Assembly (NCBI GenBank): GCA_900543105.1
Contig: UQQA01000009.1
Coordinates: 1 to 41,131, forward strand
DNA length: 41,131 nt
Source of the DNA: an uncultured Ruminococcus sp.
Lineage (GTDB): Bacteria; Bacillota; Clostridia; Oscillospirales; Ruminococcaceae
Direction of reading: 5' to 3'
Positions 24,306 to 31,198 of the stretch are shown in pieces (the stretch's first letter is position 1; each line of letters opens with the position of its first letter). The translations under genes were made by a program, and so were the position numbers. The notes under the pieces were generated by a model that ran no database searches, was not told the origin of the DNA, and was given only the letters and a program-made list of their open reading frames with translations.

Positions 24306-25433
24306 CTAAAATGAAACAAGCATTTTTAGCAACTTTAACAAAACATTAAAATTTGTTTTTTCATCTGCGTTTTCAGAGGCGAAAATATCCACCGAAAAAA
24401 GATAATTTTCCTTTCGATAAAACTGTATCTCACCTACCTTATCGTCCTTTCTTATCGGTGCATATATCTGTTCAGGTATGATACAAACTGATGAAATGCT
24501 ATCTGCCGCACCTTTCGGTATCACTATATTTCGTATATCTCCAAAAGCAACAGGAATTTCCGTTTTAAGAGAATTTCTCACGCCTACCATACTCGGGATC
24601 TTATCGGGAGGATCAGGTTTGATAACAATATAATCCGCAAATACGGATTCAAGTTTCGTCCTTGCAGCCGAAAACATTTTATCCTTGTCATCAGCACCTA
24701 AAACGATCACGCCAAAAGCCTTGTCGCCCCTCTTGGCAGCAGCGGCGATGCAGTGTCCCGAGTTCTCACTTACTCCAGCTTTAAAGCCTATGATCCCATC
24801 AATTTTTTTGACAAGTTCATTAGAATTGACAAGTTCCGCTGTATCATTACGAACATAATCGAGCCAAGTGGTAAAGTACGGTGTAAGAAACTCATATTTA
24901 TATAGTTCGCATATAAGCTTTGAAATATCGGACGCTGTTGAAAGCTGTTTGTCATCATCATAATATCCGCAGCAGTTCGTGAACGATGTATTCTTCATTC
25001 CCAATTCAGCCGCCTTGTTATTCATCGCTGTAACAAACTTCTTCTCCGAGTCTGAAACAGCCTCCGCTATCACGACTGAAGCATCATTCGCATTGCCTAT
25101 TATTATGCCTTTAAGAAGCTCCTCAACAGTAATGCTTTCATTCGGCATAAGCCATATCTGTGCGCCCTGCATAGAATTAGCGTACTCGGACACCTTGACA
25201 GTTGTGTCGAGTGAAAGTTCTTTACAGCTTATTTTTTCAGCCGCGAGCAACACCGTCATAAGCTTGTTCATTGTTCCGACAGGCACGACCTTATCAGCGT
25301 TTACATCATCAATAACTATTCCCGATGTAAGTTCAAAAACTATACTGCAGTATTCTGACGGTTCTGCATAAACCGCCGCAGCACATGACACGGCAATAAT
25401 AACAGAAAGAAAAATTCCTACAAATTTTTTCAT
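24306..25433 (-). CDS. DacF-like D-Ala-D-Ala carboxypeptidase homolog (S11), catalytic motifs altered
   Basis: A 375-residue exported S11-family (penicillin-binding protein 5-like) protein. A signal peptide (about residues 1-23, ending VYA) precedes a peptidase-like domain of about 240 residues. A beta domain and a C-terminal amphipathic helix (FNVLLKLLKMLVSF), the usual membrane anchor, follow. In the expected positions, SxxK reads TMNK (Thr54-Lys57), SxN reads NAN (114-116) and KTG reads KAG (218-220), so the serines and the KTG threonine are replaced while both lysines remain. It may not cleave D-Ala-D-Ala. The ATG at 25433 has GAGG 9 nt upstream. No clear promoter was found. Confidence 0.88.
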   Translation of the reverse strand: MKKFVGIFLSVIIAVSCAAAVYAEPSEYCSIVFELTSGIVIDDVNADKVVPVGTMNKLMTVLLAAEKISCKELSLDTTVKVSEYANSMQGAQIWLMPNESITVEELLKGIIIGNANDASVVIAEAVSDSEKKFVTAMNNKAAELGMKNTSFTNCCGYYDDDKQLSTASDISKLICELYKYEFLTPYFTTWLDYVRNDTAELVNSNELVKKIDGIIGFKAGVSENSGHCIAAAAKRGDKAFGVIVLGADDKDKMFSAARTKLESVFADYIVIKPDPPDKIPSMVGVRNSLKTEIPVAFGDIRNIVIPKGAADSISSVCIIPEQIYAPIRKDDKVGEIQFYRKENYLFSVDIFASENADEKTNFNVLLKLLKMLVSF

Positions 25434-25503
25434 AAGCATCAACCTCATAAGTTTTTATTTACCTATGATATTTTATGCTTATTTTAAATTTATAGACATA
25501 CAA

Positions 25504-25538
25504 AAACAAAAGTGCCGAAAAAATCGACACTTTTGTTT
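25504..25538 (-). terminator. terminator of the HPr-like gene
   Basis: A perfect 11-bp outer stem (25504-25514 and 25528-25538), extended inside by CGA/TCG, with T-rich sequence on the minus-strand side. It lies 22 bases past the HPr-like stop and before the DacF-like gene. Confidence 0.8.
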
Positions 25539-25559
25539 AAATAATTTTTACTGAAATCA

Positions 25560-25790
25560 TCATTCAACGATGAACTGCTTGATCTGTGCAAAGAACTTAG
25601 ATGCATCATCAGTATGAGCTTCGAGAGCGATAGGCTTTGAAAGGTCAAGGCTGAAGATACCCATAATGGATTTTGCGTCAACGGCATATCTGCCGGAAAT
25701 TAAATCGACATCAAAGTCACAAAGAGAAACAATGGAAACAAATTCCTTAACATCGTTGATTGTAGCCAGCATTACAGTAGTTTTTGACAT
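25560..25790 (-). CDS. HPr-like protein lacking the catalytic histidine
   Basis: A 76-residue protein with the C-terminal part of the HPr fold of sugar phosphotransferase systems. The regulatory-serine stretch is clear: VDAKSIMGIFSLDLS (Ser41 would be the HPr Ser46 site of HPr kinase). The region that should carry GLHARPA reads ATINDVKEFV, about five residues shorter, with no histidine. It therefore cannot pass phosphate like HPr and recalls Bacillus Crh, which also lacks His15. RBS GGAGGG precedes the ATG, and it has its own promoter and terminator. Confidence 0.85.
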   Translation of the reverse strand: MSKTTVMLATINDVKEFVSIVSLCDFDVDLISGRYAVDAKSIMGIFSLDLSKPIALEAHTDDASKFFAQIKQFIVE

Positions 25791-25830
25791 AAAAATCCCT
25801 CCGATTGTTGTAATTTTACGTTAAATTTTC

Positions 25831-25850
25831 TGTACCTAACTTTTGGTACA
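25831..25850. repeat. perfect 6-bp inverted repeat at the HPr-like gene start site
   Basis: TGTACC and GGTACA, separated by 8 bases, lie just downstream of the -10 of the HPr-like promoter, around the predicted +1 to +20. This is a common operator position; no regulator is identified. Confidence 0.45.
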
Positions 25851-25855
25851 TTTAT

Positions 25856-25884
25856 AGGATATCAGTTTTTTATAATTTAGTCAA
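25856..25884 (-). promoter_or_regulatory. promoter of the HPr-like gene
   Basis: On the minus strand -35 TTGACT (25884-25879) and -10 TATCCT (25861-25856) are 17 nt apart. It is back to back with the mtaB promoter, only 6 bases away. Confidence 0.7.
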
Positions 25885-25890
25885 GAGGAA

Positions 25891-25919
25891 TTGCAAAAAA
25901 AATTTTTATATTGTATAAT
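25891..25919 (+). promoter_or_regulatory. mtaB promoter
   Basis: TTGCAA (25891-25896) and perfect TATAAT (25914-25919) are separated by 17 nt. Transcription should start near 25926, giving a leader of about 60 nt before mtaB. Confidence 0.85.
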
Positions 25920-25986
25920 AATATAGAATTCAGCGGCAAAATATATGCTCGTTGGTGAAATTTAACAACATTTTATGGAGTATTTT

Positions 25987-27294
25987 ATGTATATTCACTT
26001 TAAAACATTCGGCTGCAAAGTAAATCTCTATGAAACCGAAAATATGAAACAGAATTTCAGCGAAAAAGGATTTTCCGTGACCGATAATGAATACGAAAGC
26101 GATATTTTTGTTATAAATACCTGCACTGTCACCGAGACGGGCGACAAAAAGGTTTTCAAGGAGCTTCGCAGGCTCCGCAGAGATTATCCCGATTCGGTAA
26201 TTGCCGTAACAGGCTGCTATCCGCAGGCTTTTCCCAACGAAGCCGCCGATATAACGGAAGCAGATATAGTCGTGGGAACAAAAAACAGAAACGCCCTCCC
26301 CGACATTATAAACGAATATCTCGAAAGCCGCAAAAGAACAGTAGATATTTGCAATTATACTTCAAATGACGTATTTGAAGATATGTGCAACGCAGGTTAT
26401 GAAAACAACACCCGTGCATTTATAAAAATACAGGACGGCTGTAATATGTTCTGTACCTACTGCATCATTCCGTATTCAAGAGGAAGATTTCGTTCAAAGC
26501 CTATCAATAAGCTGAAAGAAGAAGCTGAAAAGCTTGCTGCATCGGGTTATCAGGAAATCGTCCTTGTCGGTATAAACCTATCATTTTATGGTATAGAATA
26601 CAAACTTCGGCTTGCAGATGCAGTTGAAACAATATGTGCGGTCAATGGCATAAAACGAGTTCGTCTCGGATCTCTCGAACCTGAAATGATTAATGATGAA
26701 GATATACGCAGACTTGCCGCACAGCCGAAATTCTGCCCGCAGTTCCACCTTTCGCTCCAAAGCGGCTGTGATAAAACGCTGAAAGAGATGAACCGCCGAT
26801 ATACAACAGCCGACTATGCTGAACTTGTGCAAAAGCTTCGTGACAACTTTGATAACTGTGCTATAACCACCGATGTAATGGTCGGTTTTCCGAATGAAAC
26901 CGAAGAAGATTTTAAGCAATCGGTAGAATTTGTCAAAAAAATCAATTTTGCAAAAGTCCACGTTTTCCCATATTCGCAGCGAAAAGGCACTCCTGCCGCC
27001 GTTTTTGAAAATCAGATACCGACCCCACAAAAAAATATCCGCGCAAAGATAATGTCCGAAGCTGCCGAGGAATCACGTCAAAAATTCCTGCAAAGCCAGT
27101 CAGGACTTACTTTTCCCGTACTTTTCGAGCGTGAAAAAGCTGATAAAATTCCCCACGGATACACGCCTAACTACACTTTGGTAAAAATTTTTACAAAAAA
27201 TTTAGGAAAAAGTTTGCGTAATCAGATTTTTTATGTTAAAATAGAAAGGATAGAGAATGATTATTGTGTTGGCGAGATCGTATCGGAACAATGA
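25987..27294 (+). CDS. mtaB: tRNA t6A methylthiotransferase MtaB
   Basis: A 435-residue radical SAM enzyme that converts t6A37 to ms2t6A37 in tRNAs reading ANN codons. The N-terminal UPF0004 domain has its three cluster cysteines (FGCKVN, NTCTVT, TGCYPQ). The radical SAM motif is CNMFCTYCIIPYSRGRFRSK near residue 140. A short C-terminal TRAM-like region follows. The ATG at 25987 has GGAG 6 nt upstream; the longer frame begins on the ribosome binding site. The substrate, t6A, is made by the TsaD pathway, of which a paralog sits at 10448-11386. The stop codon overlaps a short frame (27291) as ATGA. Confidence 0.95.
   Translation: MYIHFKTFGCKVNLYETENMKQNFSEKGFSVTDNEYESDIFVINTCTVTETGDKKVFKELRRLRRDYPDSVIAVTGCYPQAFPNEAADITEADIVVGTKNRNALPDIINEYLESRKRTVDICNYTSNDVFEDMCNAGYENNTRAFIKIQDGCNMFCTYCIIPYSRGRFRSKPINKLKEEAEKLAASGYQEIVLVGINLSFYGIEYKLRLADAVETICAVNGIKRVRLGSLEPEMINDEDIRRLAAQPKFCPQFHLSLQSGCDKTLKEMNRRYTTADYAELVQKLRDNFDNCAITTDVMVGFPNETEEDFKQSVEFVKKINFAKVHVFPYSQRKGTPAAVFENQIPTPQKNIRAKIMSEAAEESRQKFLQSQSGLTFPVLFEREKADKIPHGYTPNYTLVKIFTKNLGKSLRNQIFYVKIERIENDYCVGEIVSEQ
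27214..27242 (+). promoter_or_regulatory. purL promoter inside the end of mtaB
   Basis: TTGCGT (27214-27219) and TAAAAT (27237-27242) are 17 nt apart inside the last 80 bases of mtaB. A start near 27249 would give purL a leader of about 187 nt. It is a good match but has not been tested, and purL may also be read from mtaB. Confidence 0.6.
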
Positions 27295-27353
27295 TCAGCT
27301 CAAAAGGTTGTCCGCAAAGCCGTATGAAGTCAGCTTTACAGCCTGCACTATGA
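27291..27353 (+). CDS. possible 20-residue leader peptide 1
   Basis: A 20-codon frame whose ATG overlaps the mtaB TGA as ATGA and whose own TGA overlaps the next short frame, again as ATGA. There is no good ribosome binding site; translation would have to be coupled to mtaB. The peptide begins MISSKGCPQSRMKS. It may be chance, since the stretch is short. Confidence 0.25.
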   Translation: MISSKGCPQSRMKSALQPAL

Positions 27354-27412
27354 AAGAATTTACCTGCTGCAGCCATAAAGCCGTCCCAAGGGGTAACGGG
27401 GTCACCAAATAA
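27350..27412 (+). CDS. possible 20-residue leader peptide 2
   Basis: A second 20-codon frame beginning on the stop of the first (CTATGA). It starts MKEFTCCSHKAV and ends in TAA 23 bases before the purL ATG, ahead of the purL ribosome binding site (AAGGAG). It has no ribosome binding site of its own. It is supported only by the repeated ATGA arrangement and equal length. Confidence 0.25.
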   Translation: MKEFTCCSHKAVPRGNGVTK

Positions 27413-27435
27413 ACAGAATTTAAGGAGCGTAAACT

Positions 27436-30400
27436 ATGTCTGTATTTCGTATCTATGTTGAAAAGAAGCCTGAATTTGCTGTTGAAGCAAAGAATCTTCT
27501 TGCCGATGTCAAAACGGCTCTCAGACTTGATAAGCTGAGAAACATCAGGATCCTTAACCGTTATGACGCAGAAGGTCTTTCCGAAGCTGATTTCAAGCTT
27601 GCAATCGGAAATGTATTCTCCGAGCCTGCCGTTGACACCACAAGCGCAAAGCTTCCCGAGCTTGGTGAAAATGAAAGCGTTTTTGCCGTTGAGTATCTCC
27701 CCGGTCAGTTCGACCAGAGAGCAGATTCCTGCGAACAGTGTATCCAGATCCTAACACAGGGCGAACGCTGCAAGATCAAAAATGCAAGAATTTACATCGT
27801 TGACGGTAAGCTTTCCGCAAGCGAATTGTCTGCGCTCAAAGCATATATCATCAATCCCGTAGAAAGCCGCGAAGCTTCTCTCGACGAGGTTGCCACACTT
27901 GCTACAGAATATGATATTCCGACAGAGGTTGCAACTCTCGAAAACTTTATCTATCTTGGCGAAGCAGAGCTTGTTGACTTTATTTCCAAGTACGGACTTG
28001 CTATGGATCTTGACGATATTAAATTCTGTCAGAAATATTTCAAGGAAACCGAGAAGCGTGATCCAACTATCACTGAGATCCGTATGATCGATACATACTG
28101 GTCTGATCACTGCCGTCACACCACATTCTCGACCATTATCGACAATGCAGAGATCAACGCTGACTATATCAAAAAGACTTATAACGAATACCTTAATGCA
28201 AGAGAAGAACTCGGCAGAACAAACAAGCCTATCACTCTTATGGACATTGCAACGATCGCTGCAAAGAAGCTGAAAAAAGACGGTATTCTCAAAGATCTCG
28301 ATGAATCCGAAGAGATCAATGCCTGTTCCGTTCAGATCAAAGTCGATGTTGACGGCGATCTTCAGGACTGGCTCCTTATGTTCAAGAATGAAACACATAA
28401 CCACCCAACAGAGATCGAACCTTTCGGCGGTGCAGCTACCTGCCTCGGCGGTGCTATCCGTGACCCGCTTTCAGGACGTTCCTACGTTTATCAGGCAATG
28501 CGTGTAACCGGCGCAGCAAATCCACTTGTCCCCGTTGAAGATACTATCCACGGCAAGCTTCCGCAGAGGAAGATCACTGTCGGCGCAGCAAACGGATACA
28601 GCTCTTATGGCAACCAGATCGGACTTGCAACAGGTCACGTTTCCGAAGTTTACCACCCCGGCTATGTTGCAAAGCGTCTTGAAATAGGTGCGGTTATCGC
28701 AGCAGCACCAAAGGATAATGTTATCCGTGAAGTTCCCGAACCGGGCGATGTAGTTATTCTCCTCGGCGGAAGAACGGGACGTGACGGCTGCGGCGGCGCA
28801 ACAGGCTCTTCCAAGTCGCACACCGAAGCTTCACTTGAAACCTGCGGCGCAGAAGTTCAGAAGGGTAATCCTCCCGTTGAAAGAAAGCTCCAGAGATTGT
28901 TCAGAAATCCCGAAGTTACGCACATGATAAGACGCTGCAACGACTTTGGTGCAGGCGGTGTTTCCGTCGCAATCGGCGAGCTTACAGACGGCCTTATCAT
29001 CGACCTTAATGCTGTTCCGAAGAAATATGACGGTCTTGACGGTACAGAGCTTGCTATTTCCGAAAGCCAGGAACGTATGGCTGTTGTTGTACGCAAAACT
29101 GACGCTGATAAATTTATTGCAGAAGCAGAAAAGGAAAACCTCGAAGCAACACTCGTTGCTGTTGTTACAGAAGAACCTCGTCTTAAGATGAACTGGAACG
29201 ATAAGACTATCGTTGACCTTTCAAGAGAATTCCTTAACTCGAACGGTGCAGAAAAGCACACCGATGTTGCTGTTCCGCTCCCTGTTACCTCACAGCTCAA
29301 AACCTATACTGACTGTGCAGACAGCTGGGAAGCTCTTATGACAAATCTCAATGTTTGCTCGCAGAAGGGACTTGTTGAGCGTTTCGACTCGACGATCGGC
29401 GCAGGCACAGTTCTTATGCCTTACGGCGGCGCATATCAGCTCACACCAACTCAGGCAATGGCTGCAAAGATCCCTGTTCTCAAGGGTGAAACAAATACTT
29501 GCTCTATCATGGGTTGGGGCTTTAACCCGTATGTAAGCGATAAGAGCCCATACCACGGTGCAATTGCCGCTGTTATTGAATCCGTTGCAAAGATCGTTGC
29601 AGCAGGCGGCAGCTACAAGAGATGCTGGCTAACATTCCAGGAATACTTTGAAAGAACTCAGAATAATCCTACACGTTGGGGCAGACCTTTTGCAGCACTT
29701 CTCGGTGCATATAAAGCACAAATCGAACTCGGCTGCGGTGCTATCGGCGGCAAAGACTCAATGTCGGGTACATTCGAGAACATTGACGTTCCTGCAACGC
29801 TCGTTTCCTTTGCTGTTTCCACCGGCGACAGCAAGTCCATTATCTCGCCTGAATTTAAAAAGGCAGGAAATAAGGTTATCCTTATCACTCCCGAATATGA
29901 CGAAAATAATCTTCCTAAATTTGAAAGTATCCGCAGCTGCTTTGAAAGAGTTGAAAAGCTTATTGCAGACGGCACTGCTGTTTCAGCTTGGGCAGTCGGA
30001 TTCGGCGGCGTTGCAGAAGCTGTTGCAAAGATGTCACTCGGCAACAGGATCGGTTTCCGCTTTGATAAGAAGCTTTCCGAAGATACACTCTTCTACTCCA
30101 AGTATGGCTCATTTGTAATTGAACTCAACGGTGATCCTTTCACAGTTGAAAATGTTATCGGCGAAACTATCAGCGAATACAAGATCGACTGCAAGGGTTA
30201 TACTGTTGATATGGCAGCACTTCAGAAAAAGTGGGAAGACAAGCTTGAACCTATATTCCCCTGCAATATCAAAACAACAGACAAACCTGCAAAGGTATTC
30301 ACCTATACAGCAACAGAAAGAGCAAAATCAAATATTCACGTTGCAAAACCTCGTGTTCTTATTCCTGTATTCCCGGGAACAAACTGCGAATATGATACTG

Positions 30401-31143
30401 CAAGAGTATTTGAACGTGCAGGTGCAGTCCCCGAAGTTGTAGTAATAAAGAACCTTTCGACAGCAGCACTTGAGGACAGCGTTGCTTATGTTGAAAAGGC
30501 TATCAAGAATTCTCAGATCATTATGATCCCGGGCGGCTTCTCGGGTGGTGACGAGCCTGATGGTTCAGGTAAGTTCATCACAGCATTCTTCCGCAACCCA
30601 CGCATCAAGGACGCAGTTCATGACCTTATGGATAATCGTGACGGACTTATGCTCGGTATCTGCAACGGTTTCCAGGCTCTTATCAAGCTCGGACTTGTAC
30701 CGTTCGGACACATTGTTGATATGAAGGACGACTCCCCTACACTTACATTCAACACGATCGGTCGTCACCAGTCAATGATGGTAAACACAAGAATCGCTTC
30801 AAACAAATCTCCGTGGCTCGCAGGCTGTGAAACAGGTGATATCCATAGAATTGCAATTTCACACGGTGAAGGTCGCTTCGTTGCTTCGGAAGAGCTTATC
30901 AAGCAGCTTGCTGATAATGGACAGATCGCAACACAGTACGTTGACCTTGAAGGCAATCCTACAATGGATATCCGATTCAATCCTAATACTTCCATTGATG
31001 CGATCGAAGGTATCACATCACCTGACGGACGTATCCTCGGTAAGATGGGACACAGCGAACGTATCGGACGTGACATATCCAAGAACGTTTCCGGTGAAAA
31101 GGATCAGAAAATCTTTGAAAGCGGCGTTGCTTACTTTGGCTAA
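27436..31143 (+). CDS. purL: phosphoribosylformylglycinamidine synthase, single-chain type
   Basis: A 1235-residue enzyme of purine synthesis that converts FGAR, ATP and glutamine to FGAM. It is the long form in which the PurS, PurL and PurQ parts are fused. Visible are the linker MIDTYWSDHCRHTTF, the two synthetase halves (FKNETHNHPTEIEPFGGAATCLGGAIRD and later GGKDSMSGTFENIDVPATLVSF), and the C-terminal glutaminase with nucleophile Cys1076 (GICNGFQ) and the His1143/Glu1145 pair (SHGEG). RBS AAGGAG is 7-8 nt before the ATG. Codons are more C-ending than in its neighbours, suggesting high expression. Confidence 0.98.
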   Translation: MSVFRIYVEKKPEFAVEAKNLLADVKTALRLDKLRNIRILNRYDAEGLSEADFKLAIGNVFSEPAVDTTSAKLPELGENESVFAVEYLPGQFDQRADSCEQCIQILTQGERCKIKNARIYIVDGKLSASELSALKAYIINPVESREASLDEVATLATEYDIPTEVATLENFIYLGEAELVDFISKYGLAMDLDDIKFCQKYFKETEKRDPTITEIRMIDTYWSDHCRHTTFSTIIDNAEINADYIKKTYNEYLNAREELGRTNKPITLMDIATIAAKKLKKDGILKDLDESEEINACSVQIKVDVDGDLQDWLLMFKNETHNHPTEIEPFGGAATCLGGAIRDPLSGRSYVYQAMRVTGAANPLVPVEDTIHGKLPQRKITVGAANGYSSYGNQIGLATGHVSEVYHPGYVAKRLEIGAVIAAAPKDNVIREVPEPGDVVILLGGRTGRDGCGGATGSSKSHTEASLETCGAEVQKGNPPVERKLQRLFRNPEVTHMIRRCNDFGAGGVSVAIGELTDGLIIDLNAVPKKYDGLDGTELAISESQERMAVVVRKTDADKFIAEAEKENLEATLVAVVTEEPRLKMNWNDKTIVDLSREFLNSNGAEKHTDVAVPLPVTSQLKTYTDCADSWEALMTNLNVCSQKGLVERFDSTIGAGTVLMPYGGAYQLTPTQAMAAKIPVLKGETNTCSIMGWGFNPYVSDKSPYHGAIAAVIESVAKIVAAGGSYKRCWLTFQEYFERTQNNPTRWGRPFAALLGAYKAQIELGCGAIGGKDSMSGTFENIDVPATLVSFAVSTGDSKSIISPEFKKAGNKVILITPEYDENNLPKFESIRSCFERVEKLIADGTAVSAWAVGFGGVAEAVAKMSLGNRIGFRFDKKLSEDTLFYSKYGSFVIELNGDPFTVENVIGETISEYKIDCKGYTVDMAALQKKWEDKLEPIFPCNIKTTDKPAKVFTYTATERAKSNIHVAKPRVLIPVFPGTNCEYDTARVFERAGAVPEVVVIKNLSTAALEDSVAYVEKAIKNSQIIMIPGGFSGGDEPDGSGKFITAFFRNPRIKDAVHDLMDNRDGLMLGICNGFQALIKLGLVPFGHIVDMKDDSPTLTFNTIGRHQSMMVNTRIASNKSPWLAGCETGDIHRIAISHGEGRFVASEELIKQLADNGQIATQYVDLEGNPTMDIRFNPNTSIDAIEGITSPDGRILGKMGHSERIGRDISKNVSGEKDQKIFESGVAYFG

Positions 31144-31160
31144 TATATCCGCATAGATAC

Positions 31161-31198
31161 AAAAAGACTGGCTGTTTCAATTAACAGCCAGTCTTTTT
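31161..31198 (+). terminator. bidirectional terminator between purL and the lipoprotein gene
   Basis: A perfect 16-bp stem (31161-31176 and 31183-31198, 6-nt loop) with A-run and T-run on its two sides. It serves both convergent genes and overlaps the lipoprotein stop codon. Confidence 0.9.

Larger units (their letters stand above)
27249..27435 (+). other. purL leader with strong hairpin and chained short frames
   Basis: From the predicted start site to the purL ATG there are 187 nt. A 10-bp hairpin with one G-U pair (27258-27267 with 27288-27297, 20-nt loop) covers the mtaB stop. A second possible stem, CCGTCCC with GGG-TA-ACGG, lies at 27381-27399. No intrinsic terminator precedes purL. 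I do not recognise a known riboswitch class; comparisons made by eye are listed among the rejected ideas. Confidence 0.4.

Noticed and set aside
27300..27412. Resemblance to a c-di-GMP-I (GEMM) riboswitch (CCGCAAAGCC and GGTAACGGGGTCACC)
   Set aside because: The short pieces look similar, but the required first helix and its GAAA-capped arm before the CGCAAAGCC element are absent.
27295..27435. Known purine-type, PRPP/ppGpp (ykkC), ZTP, THF, cobalamin or T-box elements before purL
   Set aside because: None of the conserved cores I know for these classes appears in the leader; only weak local likeness was seen.
27751..28404. A 217-codon minus-strand frame inside purL
   Set aside because: Antisense to the conserved PurL linker and synthetase region; composition is typical of a shadow frame.
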